From Phylloscopus collybita (lineage: Eukaryota; Chordata; Aves; Passeriformes; Phylloscopidae), in the NCBI GenBank assembly GCA_027886175.1, contig JAJNNQ010000005.1, forward strand, positions 253,001 through 317,000: a DNA stretch of 64,000 nucleotides, written 5' to 3'. Below the pieces are notes generated by a model. The model worked only from the letters and a program-made list of their open reading frames with translations. It was not told the DNA's origin and made no database searches. Shown here in pieces: positions 35,196-46,432 of this stretch. Position numbers and translations under genes: made by a program. Numbering within the stretch: position 1 is the first letter of the stretch; each line of letters opens with the position of its first letter.

Positions 35196-35754
35196 GTGAC
35201 AATAGCCCAGAGACAGGGCAAAGGCAAAGACCTGCATGTGTTCAGAACAGGAGCCATTAATTAAATGTGGAGATTATAAGCATCAGTTTGGAAATGCTGA
35301 ATGTGGGGCCTTGGCTCCAGAGACAAAGGAGTATGTTGCTATCATCAATTTTGCTAATCTGGCAGTCTCATCTCAGTCTGCTGTGGATTATATCCCAGCC
35401 AAGCTGGCTCCATTCCTTATCTGTATCTCTCTGACCCAGACTCCGAACCCCAGGAACCTGGTGGGGAAGGGGGAGCTGAGTGTCTGTGAAGGAAATGAGG
35501 CACCCTGTGTCCCAGGTACAGGACAGTGGAGGTAGCCGGTAGTCCTCAGGACCTTGTGCACCAAGCCCAGCGACTGAGAGGCTGATTACCCAGAGCCATT
35601 GGTATCTGCTGTCAGGCACCGTGCAAGCAGGGAGGTTTGGGTACAGCAGATAAGTTGGCAGGGCCAACTGGCTGTCCTGACTGCCCAGGCACCAGCATTT
35701 TACTCCAGTGCTGTGGGGGATTCCCACACTGCATCACTAACTGACTGCATGTGT

Positions 35755-35815
35755 GCACACACTCACACTCTCACAATCTCACACACTCTTACACTCACAC
35801 TCTCACAACACACTT
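35755..35815. repeat. CA/CT-rich low-complexity tract
   Basis: Imperfect cacactcacactctcacaa-type repeats run for about 60 bases. Confidence 0.8.
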
Positions 35816-37449
35816 GCCCTGTTGGTCTCTGCAGCAGCAGGCACATGAGCTTTCCTGGCACACAGGCTGTTCAAGGTGGTGGTATGGATTTTCTGCAGTA
35901 GGAGTTAAACTGTGTGCATGAGGCTTCTGAATATAGCCAAACTGCAGAACAAGAAGTACTGACCCAGTTCAGGGAGGAGGAGGATGCAGCTGCTAGATGC
36001 AGAATCCCCTGAGCATCTGGTGTCTCCTCTGTCAGTACCAAGGAGGTGTTTCTAGTGTCCCAGCCCCTTTAGTTTTCTGTGCTGTCAGCTCTCTGTGGTC
36101 GTCACAAAACTGGGTAATGTACTTTCTATATATTTCAAAAAAAGGAGAGCATTTTGAAAAGGAGTTCCAAGTTCTGTCAAGGAATACTTCCCCGGTACAG
36201 AACATGTCTGCATTCAATATCCCTGAGTTACCCCTGACTGGGCAGAATGCTACTGAATCCTGCTCTTATTTCACAGCTGGGATTTCAGTGCTGAAGAATG
36301 CATCTATGAAGTTACTTTTGGATGACAGTTACAACATAAACACTTCTATTTAATCTTCTGCTTTCCCTTCAAGGTCTGTTTAATGAACCACACTGACCCT
36401 TCCCATAACCTTCCATGGCCAACTGCAAATGTCTCCTCTATCTCTAGTGTTCCAGATCACCTGATGACTTTAAAAATAGGCTAGAAACTTATTTTCCTTA
36501 ACAAGGCAAATATTCTAGCCTAAGGTGCCTTTCTTTTTCTACAAGACTATGCAATCATGCATGGCAGTAACCTGTACTTACGTAGTACCTGCTATTGGGA
36601 GGGATTTTGTATGGAATCAATGCACAACTGAAAGCCAGGTACACACCATAACCATATATACTGTGCTGTCTGGGGCCCCAGGTTTGCCATAGCTGGAGCA
36701 TGCAGTGGGATCCCTTTTAGCCACTGTGCCAGTACTTGCTACTCAGTGAAGGTAAGGCCTGAGGAGAATGCTAATGAGCAGCACAGTCCTGGATAATCCA
36801 GCACTGATACTAAGTCAAGACTCGTCAGGGACATGCTCTGGCACGGGAGCTGTTCCTTATCCATTAGTTTTGCTGATAGTTACCGAGAAACTATTTTCGT
36901 GTTTAGGTAAGGCCATGTATTGGAGTGATCAATGCTGTGGCCATTTCGTTGTAGTACAAAAAGGAAGGCCTTCCTATTGCTGCAGGAGGCAATTACAAAA
37001 TGAGTTGGGAATAAAATTCTAAGGAGTCCAAAATTAAAATGCTGAGACAGGACTACTTCAGAAACAGACTTGTTTCCAGAGATTTTGAGCTCGTCATTGT
37101 GTTTGGGGTTTTCGGTTTATCTCCTCGTGTATGAACATCCTGGCAGCTGCCCGAGGCCCGGTGTTGAGAGCCGGCCCCCTCTGCACAGCACGGCTGGCAC
37201 TGTGTGTGTCCCGGCTGTTGGACTCCTGCAACCCCTCGGAGCATTGCTGCAATCCCCTGTTCTGCAAGACTGTGCTGTGTCCCTTACTCACCAGCGCTGT
37301 GAGCGGAGGAAGGACACTTTCAGGATCCGAAAGCCACTCTTGTCGTGGCATTTGAAGAACTGCGAGTGTTCTATTTTGGCACACATCTTTATTGCATATT
37401 TATGGCGGAGAGAGAGAAATACTTTCTTGAATTCTTTTCTAGTGATTGC

Positions 37450-38200
37450 AACAGGGTTGGTTGCAGCTGTGCTGATTCCCGGGGCCGAGTGGACAGTCCC
37501 GTGGCACAGTGTGCGAGGGCAGCGGGAGCTGCGCGTGGCCCGCGTCCGGCGGGGCTCCGCGGGAGCGCGGGGACGGGGCCGCCCGCCCTTCTCGGGGGCC
37601 CCGGGGCGGGCTCAGCGCTCCCCAGAGCCCCGTGGGGCCGGGCCTTGCCGGCGGCGGGGCGGTGCCGGGGCGGTGCCGGGTGTGCCTGGACCCTCCCCCA
37701 GCAGCGGCAGGCGGGAGCGCCGCGCCCCGCCCTGCCTTGCCTTGCTTTGCCCTACCCTACCCTGGCCTGCCCTGTCCTTTTCTTTCCGGTACGGCCCGGC
37801 CCGGCCCGGCCCGGCCTAGTGCCGGGCTCCTCGGGGCAGCGCTGGGCCAGGACACGGTGCCGGCGCCCGAGGATGCGCAGCCCCCGCTGAGCGCCGCCGG
37901 CTGCCGCCGCCGGCCCGCCGCGCCCCGCGCTGCCCGGCCCCGCATGGACCATGGTGCAGCGCTTCAGCCTGCGCAGGCAGCTCTCGAAGGTGGGTGCGAG
38001 CCGCGGGTCACGGCAGAGCCGCGCCCGGGCGGACAGCCCCTCCGCCTTTGTTCGCGCCGGCACGGACACAAAGGCTCGGCCGGGCGGCGGCGGGGTCCGC
38101 CTGGGGCGGTGGTACCGCGGCGGTGCCGGCGGTGGCCATCAGCGCAGCCTCAGCGCTGGGCCAGGGGTACGCGGAAAGGGGCAGCGGAACTAACGGATGT
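37450..38200 (+). promoter_or_regulatory. TMCC1: Second CpG-island promoter, internal to TMCC1
   Basis: About 750 bp of CpG-dense sequence lie within otherwise AT-leaning intron. They include GC boxes (ggggcggg near 37604), a pyrimidine-rich stretch of CCTGC/CCTAC repeats at 37728-37790, a ggccc-gcccggcccggc tandem at 37795-37816, and then a start codon in strong context with a donor. This combination fits an alternative TMCC1 promoter firing rightward. No TATA box is evident. The long frames crossing the island (up to 253 codons) follow its base composition and look non-coding. Confidence 0.7.
37951..37989 (+). CDS. TMCC1: Alternative TMCC1 first coding exon, short basic N-terminus
   Basis: ATG in an ideal context (ACCATGG) opens 13 codons, MVQRFSLRRQLSK, and the exon ends at AAG|GTGGGT in phase 0. 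I believe a TMCC1 isoform with this start is known in mammals, with the peptide joined to IERLEVSSLAQ; this is from memory and unverified. The phase agrees with the donor of the large exon at 23434, so both can join the same next exon. The resulting protein would lack the roughly 180-residue cytosolic region of the long form and carry a short peptide with three arginines and a lysine. An out-of-frame ATG at 37944 in weaker context precedes it by 7 bases. The downstream exon is not in the window. Confidence 0.75.
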
Positions 38201-40503
38201 GCCCGAGAGATGCCTGCGAGAGCGCTCACACGTGGGCTTTGTCCTGGGCAGAAGGTCCTTAGCGGTGTGAGCCATCCCAGCGACGTACCTGCAGGGACCT
38301 GCCCTGTGCAGGCTCAATAGCCCTCGCTGGCAACACGGGGCTTCAGAACAAAGGAGTTGCCGTATACAGGTTTTGCCGTTTAATAATTGAAAGTGTTCGA
38401 ATTTGTTTCAGGAAGCTGCCTTAAGAGAAAGAATAGTTAATCCGTGTAGCCTTGCAGTTTGTCACTGAATCAATCCAATGTGTGCCGTTGGAAAAACATT
38501 TGGAAAAATCCATCCGTGAATAAAAGTGTAGGACACTGCAGGTATGAACAGTTCTGGAGCTGCCAGCACAGCCCTGTTTGTACATCGTTTGTACACCATT
38601 CCCAGTGAGCAGACTTGACTCTGGATGTAGGAGTTACAGTATTGGACTCTTAAAAGGCAAGCTGAATTTTCACTTTACATTTAAGCTCTTCTCCATCCCT
38701 CCCACCCCCATGTGTGTATTTGTAAAGGTTTTAAAATGGAGTAGTCAGAATCCTAAAATGCTACCATCAGCATTTAAAATAGGTCAGAATTCACATCCTG
38801 CAAAATGTCTTGGGAAAAGCTGCAGCTTTGCAATAATGTAGTATCTTTCTAATTAATTTGTAATTTTTTTTTAGTATCTCCTCATCTTAAAGAAACTGAT
38901 GCGGCCATTTCAGAGAAAAGTGAAACTTTTGTCTTTAAGAGTTTGTCTTGTCATGTGTCAAGCTGTATCTGCAAGCAGTAGAAGTCTCCACAGACATTCT
39001 GGAGTTTAATCTTCCCGTCAAAAGAGACTTGATCTAGTTAGTAATGAACTTTGTGTCTAAACTTTATTTATGTAGGGCAGCCAAAATAGTTTTAAATGAA
39101 CTCATTTGGATAACTCCATTTTAATCTTTGTTTATCTAGGTGGACAGGGTGATTTGGAAAAATGTTTGTACTGATTTTTTGCTATAGGAGAACTGGTTTC
39201 AATTTGTTTTTCTGGCTCTCTCCATTTTTGTGTTGTCTGACACAATTGTGTCTTGCATTGCATTAGCTCTGATTGTGTCAAACCTACTTTAAACAACTGT
39301 CTGGCCCTGACATAATTCTTAACTTCTGTGTTTTAATTGTAAAAGTTGCACAGCTCCTATGGTGTGGTGAACTGAAGGAGAAAATGCAAACCTGGTCTGC
39401 AAACTTCATTTACCGAAATAAAAAGTGTAGTTTTGTGAACAATTGAAGGGGATTATGTTTATCTCAGTTTGGATGTAGGATGAGAACTGCATCTCCCTCT
39501 CTCCTCACCACGCTTTAGATGGGACTGGGAAGTCCCTGTGTGTTGGAGTCCTTGGCAGAAGAGAGGCAAATGGTGCTACAAAGCAGCTTTCATCTGCTGG
39601 AAGGAAATATGTATAATTTTTCTGATACCTTTATCAGCTGAAATGAACACCAAACTGTATAAAAATAAAACAGAAATTTATTAGTATTTCTTGTGTGAAA
39701 ACCTTGGTTCTTTTATGGACGCTGACTTAGACTTCAGAGTTGGCAAATCCTTTTGTAGGACCTGGAACACCTGCTTCCCAGGGTGTGACCACTTCTTGTG
39801 TGAAATTGGACATTATTATGTGGCATGCCTGTGTTATGCAGCTGCAAGGTCAAAATTGCAGTTTCTAACCACATTTAATGGTGGAGGCTTCAAATAGAAT
39901 GGGACTGTGCAGATTTGAGAGCTACAAACTGAAAAATATAAGCCACCAAGTGCTTATAAAACTTCAGCAAAAAAAAAAAAAGTAGGACTTCATGCAGGAA
40001 GGAGAAATATGGCCTCATGATCCAGGCTGTAATTTCCAAGAGCTGGTTTACCATGGGACTATTTGCACTGCATGGCTTCCATCAAATCATTTCAGCTTTC
40101 CCAGTCTCCATTTTCCTTCTATGAATGAGCTTAATGCCTTTCTCTTATTTAAATAATGGCTATCCAGTTTTAAAATACTGTTCTGGAGAGGGCTGTAGAG
40201 GCACTTAACTGTATCTTAATTCATGAAACGTTTGCATTTGATAACCAGTTTGTATTAAGAATTTCAGAAAATTTTACATAGACTTACCTTCAAATATGAC
40301 TTAGTATTTCACATATGTGTTAGTTTGCCAACTTAAATGTCTGCAACTCTTCAAAATTTGAGTCATCATTTATTGCACCTCTACTGTTAAGACTTAAAGG
40401 CAAAATACTTGTTAGGTTTTTTTGCGTGGTTTGACAGTTGTCTTCCCTGGCCAAATTTGGTTTGTTCACTTTGTCGTCTGGTTCTGTGGGAGGTCTCCAA
40501 GTC

Positions 40504-40528
40504 TTTTTTTTTTTTTTTTTTTTTTTTT
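40504..40528. repeat. Poly(T) tract of 25 bases
   Basis: Uninterrupted T run followed by cttcttctc. Read on the minus strand it would be a poly(A) end, but no AATAAA is visible within the next 50 bases on that strand. Confidence 0.95.
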
Positions 40529-40915
40529 CTTCTTCTCATGTTTTCCCTTTCTCCTTAAGTAGCCAAAGTGTTTTCAAAGTATTTTGGTTCAAACTGCTCT
40601 CTATCTTGTACTGTTTGGAAGTCCTGCAGTTACTGTCACCCAAGATCTCAAGAAGTGCTGTTGCTGATGTGTTGCATTTGGAGAAATCCCACCGTTGGGG
40701 TGATAGTACAAAACTCTATTCAGCTGTTAGGCAGCTCGAATTTGTTCAGATGTTTTAGCTGGGTTTATGAAAGGAGAACGACGGAGGCAAATTGAACTGT
40801 ATTTGAGGACATTTTTGTAAGTTATCATGCCATCCCTATTTTCAAAAGGTACTCATTTCCTGAGAGGGATTGCAGCGAGCCAAGCAGTTAAGTTCAATTT
40901 AAAGAAAGAAAAAGG

Positions 40916-40932
40916 AAAAAAAAAAAAAAAAA
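40916..40932. repeat. Poly(A) tract of 17 bases
   Basis: An A run preceded by purine-rich aaagaaagaaaaagg. It is low complexity with no recognised source. Confidence 0.9.
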
Positions 40933-43283
40933 GGTAATTTTTGTGAACTGTGATTGATACTCCATTCATTTAGCCAGCACATTAAAATGTTAATAATTTC
41001 AGCCGCAATCTTTTGTTGTCAAGTACAATCTGAATTTATCAGCATCTGAACTGTCTCTGTGTTGCCACTAGTGTGTGTGGAGCTTATTTATGGGAGAGGA
41101 ACTTCAGTGTGTTATGTTGAAATAGCCTGGGAATAGCTGAGCTAAAAGAAGCTTGCCTGTGTGAAGGTGACAGGGGGTGACTGTGTTTGACAGCACAGGC
41201 TGCATTTCTCCTTGCCACTGACACCGGTAGAAAAACTTCTTGCAGTGTTGGCCCAGCTTCCTCAGGTCTCCTACCTCTTAAGTTGCGTGTGGTCTTGGCA
41301 GATACAATGGGATAGAGTGTATCTGTGCACTACCAAGTAATAACTCTCGTGGAGTTCTCCCTAGAAATGTCCTTAGAGCCCATACCTGGTGTAACTTGGC
41401 TGCGCTTAATAGTGGGGAAAAGTTAGAACTAAGGAAGATTTGGAAGTTTAGTGCATTTCAACCTGATTCTCATGTTTAACAGAGCAGCAGGCACGCAGTT
41501 TCCCTGTGGCTCTTCATATTTGCCCTGCTCAAGGAACTGGAGTGCTAATGTTGTACCCATGGCTGGGCAAGGCTGGTGGGGTATTGGATCTAATGGGACC
41601 TTCTGAGCCACAGGGATGTATTTGTTACCACATTGGTAGCTCAGCGGGTTACCTTGAAATTAACCTTTTCCTCTTGATGGATGTGATGCAACTTACTGCT
41701 GGGGGCGTCTGATAGAAAGTTGCTCACTTTCACTGCAGTCTTTGTGTTATGCTGCAATTCTATCCCAGGCACACTTCACCGTAATTCAGGTGTGTGCCCT
41801 CCCTTGGGTCCTGCAGGGGATTAACTTCTCACAGTAAGTGCCAGGGCAGTTATTCAGAAATCATCTGAGGCTTCTGAGGAAAAGATAACACCAGGTTTGC
41901 TCGTGTTCGCTGTTTGAGTCCCCTGTTATAGACAAGCCAGCTGGATCATGGCAGTGTATTGCTCCTCATGTTACTTGGGTTTGAATCTGTTCCTGCAGAT
42001 ACTTTGCACAGTGTACAGGGCAGAAGGCTTGTCTACACAAAGCTGACAGGGGCTAATGTGCAAACTGGTCTCTAAGCATTGCTGGTGTGGAATGAGTGAC
42101 TAGAAATGCTGTGAACTTTTCTAGGCAAATGGGTTCTCAAGAAGCTTCCACTGCAACGTGGGAAAATGTTACAGAAATATTACATTGATCTTATGAAAGG
42201 AAAATGGGCTTCTGGTGCTCTGATTGAACAAATTGGAATATCAGGTTTCCTGAGGAGTTTGTTCTCTGTCAGTGTAACAGCTCCATGAATGCCATGACAG
42301 TGAGGAAGTAAAAAAGACTTGAAGCATCTTTCACGTTGGTAATTAACAAGGTCTGTAAAACTACACCCACAGAGGTGTTAGAGATAGGATTTGGGAACTT
42401 CTCTTTGTGAAGAAAGCGTTACTAATAATCCAGACAATCAGCCCTATCCACGCCAGCTGGGAGTCTGGCAAATTGCATGTAATGGCTCATTGCCAAATAG
42501 ACTTACCATGTAAAAGTCACTAAACAGGGACTATAGGGGAATGCAGCTTACATAAATGCATCTTTCCTTGTAATAATGAAATTTTGCAGCTTATGGCAGT
42601 TTACAGAAGATCATCATACTTTATAATAGGTGCTTGCATGTGATTGGATGGCACTAACAATTGGAATTTCCTCCTATCAGGGATGAAAAGAAGCATTACA
42701 GGTGTTGGCATCTTTGCTCTGAATTACTTACCTTTAGGAATCCTTTGTAGAGATTTTGGCTTGTGTAGAATTTGCCCCTTTCCCCTCAGTTCCTTGTGAC
42801 AAACCAGCTGGCTTTTTTCTCAGCCGGTGTTTCTTCAGGGGCAGAGAAGAGTGCTCTCATTTATCAAGTCTTTCTGTTCTGCATGACAGTCATCCATAAA
42901 GATGCACATGTAAACTTGGTCCTTTACAGAAGGGACAGAAAAGCCCTTATGCTGGAGGAGGGCCTTGGAAGTTCAGGGGAAATTAAATAATGGGCACAAG
43001 AGGAGTTCTCAACATTTACATGATATCCAATTTAGGACTCCCTCTTGTGACAAAGAATGTGACAATGGCCTTCAAAATAGTTCTTAAGCAAGATTAATTG
43101 TAAACAGCTTTGTTTGTGCAGAGAAGAGGTTGCAGTTTCATTCACAGGGTTTTGGTTGTTCAAAGATGGGATTCTCCTGTTCTTTCAGTTATATTTGCTC
43201 TGTGTTCCCAAAGTGGAGGCACCTGACTTGCTCACCTTACAGCAAGTATTCCTATGGATAGGAAAATTAAAGGAGCAAGATGT

Positions 43284-43362
43284 TTTTTTCGTTTTGGGTG
43301 TTTGGTTGGTTGGTTTTGTTGTTGTTGGTTTTGTTTGTTTGGTTTGGGTTTTTCCTAACTTG
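43284..43362. repeat. GT-rich low-complexity tract
   Basis: A run of ttggttggttgg, ttgttgttgg and ttgtttgtttgg motifs, nearly free of C and A for about 75 bases. Confidence 0.8.
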
Positions 43363-46175
43363 AGACATGGTTTGGAATTCCCTGAGATCAACTAGTATTT
43401 GAATAGGGAGTTCAGCATTGAAAACATTCCTTTCTTAAGTTCTCAGCTTTAAGACTGTTTAAAATAGACAGGAAGAATTGCTAAAGAAATGAGGTTCTTG
43501 TCCTTCAAAGATTTGCTGTGAAGATTTTAATATGTGCGAAACAGAGAATTGTATTTGGATTTGAAATATGAGTAATAAAATATTTCAGCAGCATATCGTA
43601 TGTGCTGTTGTTTGAGCTTTGTGATAGGGCATTCTAAGAGCACACACTTAGCAAAAATGGAATCCAAGATCACCAGAATGCTAACTGAAGTTTTGCTACA
43701 AAGAGGGGTTTTGTTGACTTTTTTTCCTGGAGTGCCCTTGGTAAATGTTCAACTGCAGAAAAATATTTTCTCTGCGTTATCTGCACATTTTGTGGTCTTA
43801 TTTAACTCTTGGAAGCCTGTGAATGCTGTAGTCATGTTTGGAAAATCTGTAACTAGTAAAAGTCTCCATTCTAGAATCACTAACTCCTCCCCAAAAAAGG
43901 AAATTTGAAGGAGTGCTTTGGTTAGCTCAGGATGGCCTTTGTGCAGGCGCAGTTTGTGCTTGTTCAGGCATGTCTGCCTTGCAAGTGCACTGAGACCACT
44001 GCCTACACTGTGGTGTGAGAGGCCCCAGGGTCCTGTTGATAGTGAACAAACTTACAGGGGAAAGAAATACTTCTATCATCAGAAATAAATTATTTCAGCC
44101 TGCTGACATTGGCAACAGGAGCAGAGGAAATGAAGAGTTTCAGGTTGATGGGGAGGTGTTTCACTGGAACCTGAACTGCAAAGCATGTGCAATACTGGTG
44201 CAGAACTGGTGCCCAAAGGTAATCAGTATGTAGAACTACTGTATTGGAGGAGGACTAAAGTTTCTTTTCTGCCCACCAAAAAGAATATAGGATTTTACTA
44301 GTTTATGTGGGGAAAAAAAAAAAAGAGGAAGAAGAAAGTTCTGTTTTTCATGCCAGCAGAGAGCAAAAAAGCTACAGACTGCAAAGAAGGCATTGTGCTG
44401 TTGTAGATTTAAATAACTGGGTTGCAAACTGCCAGGCAAGGAGTTTTCTGTGGCCACTGCAGTTCAGTCACAGTGCACGTAGTGTGGCTGAATCTCCTGT
44501 TTTTCCAGACCCAGATGAGGAGTCCCTGGATGGGTGTTCCCCTACAACGCCGCATGGAATACTTGGGCACCACAGAACTCTGTGGCCTCAGTGCTACAGG
44601 TTTCTCCAAGCAAATGCCTGTGGTGTGGCTGGTTAGTGAAACCAGAAAGCTAGTTGCTGCAGGTTTTTGGTTTCAGAACTCATCAGCTGTTTTTCAGCTG
44701 GTTTTCGCACTGAACAAATTATTAACATCTGCTTTAAAGGAAAATCCTTCCCATGTAGAGAGTGTGGTTGTTGATGATATCTGGTTTGGAGGGGCACATG
44801 TTCTTCTATTACAAATGTTCTCAAAACCGTTGAGATACGTTGACCTTTTCTAGTTCTTCACTAACTATTCAATTTCTATGTAGTCTTTGAGAGTTTTCTA
44901 ATGCAAAATACCATGAGAATGCCTTCATTCATTGTGTGGGAAAGACTGGATAACTGTGAGGGGCAGTAGATCAGTTTTAGAATTTCACTGACAGCCTATG
45001 CCAGTGGGTTTATCATCCCTCTGTATTGATGGAGGCAGGAGAACTGTGAAAATTCAAAAAGGATCCTTTTACATGAGCCTAGACTTAATTATTTTGTTAG
45101 ATATTTGAAAGTCAGGACTGCTAGGTTTCATGTTATCCTAATATTGGTAAAATTTGGGAAATACGGAACTTTCTGCTACTGCTCAGAAATGCAGAGAGTG
45201 GACCTTGCTGCAGGTGTCACTGGAGAGCTGCTGGAATTTAGTCAGCCGAATGTTTATTGTTTAACCATTGTTAAATATTCAAATTGTATCCATTCAGAAT
45301 CCAGGTTAAATGTCTATATTGGTGGAAACGGGGTAATGGAAGGGATAAACTTTATTGCTGTTGTGCTTTTAACTAAGGAAGTGCCTGCAGTAGGTGCTGT
45401 GCAGTCTGTGTGTGCTGCTTTGCTGGGGTTGCCCTATGTCTGTGTGTGTTTTTGGGGTGCCCATTACCTGGCTGTGCTGTGGAAGTGCTGATGGGGCTGT
45501 GGTCAGATTCATGCTGACGGCTGGATGGGGTTGGGTTACCAGGGACTGCATGCTGCAGCAGAGGCCAAGGAGCTTGGCTTTCCCTGCCACTACCAGGCTC
45601 ATTCCCATGGATCCTGGCTGCTTGGATTTGGGAAGATGATGTGCCTCTCCTGCTGGTAGGGCTGGTTAGTGAGCCTGGGGGAAGCTGGGGAGGAGAGAGA
45701 CCCAAGTGCCAGCTCAGCTGCTTGGCTGCTGCTCTCTGCAGAACCTGAGAAGCTCTGGCTGATGGGGCATGGAATGAGCACTTGGTGGAGTTGGTAGCTT
45801 TGCAGTGCCGGGGCTTTACAGTGTTAGCAAACACACACGTGCTGCAGTGCGCTCAGCCTGACTGCTCAGGCTGTTCTATAGTTTCTGGATGTCCTGCCTG
45901 AATTCTTGTCACAGCTCGTCTCATGGAAAATTTTTAGTACACTTGGACATGGCTCAGTGCTCATCCTCTTACCTGCTCATGTCATGGCCTAGCAGGGCCA
46001 GGTTTCCTTTTACAGTGTTTTTTACAAGATGTTTTTGTTAATTCATCCATCTGGAATATGACCTTGTATTTTTTTTTAAACTTACAGAATGAATAATTTT
46101 AGCAAGGTAGAGGGAAATTTGACATTATTTAACTTCCAAATTTAGAGAGAAAAAGTGTTTAAGGTTCTTAAGATT

Positions 46176-46432
46176 TGTTGAAGGGTAGTCTTCCAGTGCC
46201 TAAAGGGGCTCCAAGAGAGCTGGAGAGGGACTTTAGATAAGAGCATGAAGTGACAGGGCAAGGGGGAATGACTACACACTGACAGAGGACAGGGTTAGGT
46301 GGGACATGGGGAAGAAACTGTTGACTGTCAGGGTGGTGAAGACCTGGCACATGTTGCCCAAACCTGGCAGGGGGTTGGGACTAGATGGTCTTTAAGATCC
46401 AATTCAACCCCAACCATTCTGTGATTCTATGA
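46176..46432 (+). mobile_element. CR1 LINE 3' end with terminal tail, internally deleted
   Basis: The order 'cctaaaggggctccaagaga', 'gctggagagggac', 'gacagaggacagggttaggt', 'gtgaagacctggcacatg', 'ggttgggactagatggtct' and 'gtgattctatga' is the canonical 3' region of avian CR1, including the short ATTCTATGA-type terminal repeat. Compared with full copies, about 100 bp between 'ttgcccaaacc' and 'tggcaggggg' are missing. There is no coding frame. The orientation is the same as TMCC1. A stray gattctgtga at 46463-46472 may be a further tail copy. Confidence 0.93.

Larger units (their letters stand above)
34453..37449 (+). other. TMCC1: Intronic stretch between minisatellite and second CpG island
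   Basis: AT-rich, 3'UTR-like sequence (34.5-35.2 kb) ends in a poly(A) tract, followed by unique sequence with a CA/TC-rich stretch at 35755-35815. No recognised exon or mobile element was found. Open frames of 100-119 codons at 35.2-36.4 kb resemble no family. Confidence 0.6.

Noticed and set aside
37070..38320. Long frames through the second CpG island (249, 253 and 181 codons)
   Set aside because: Same compositional effect. Only the 13-codon frame with an ideal start context and in-phase donor is supported.
40504..40800. Processed pseudogene on the minus strand ending in the poly(T) tract
   Set aside because: No AATAAA on the minus strand near the tract, no recognisable protein, and no visible target-site duplication.
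44422..44853. Acceptor-like tttttccag before an open segment (DEESLDGCSPTTPHG)
   Set aside because: The acceptor is plausible, but the translated segment matches no part of TMCC1 I know and there is no good donor at its end.
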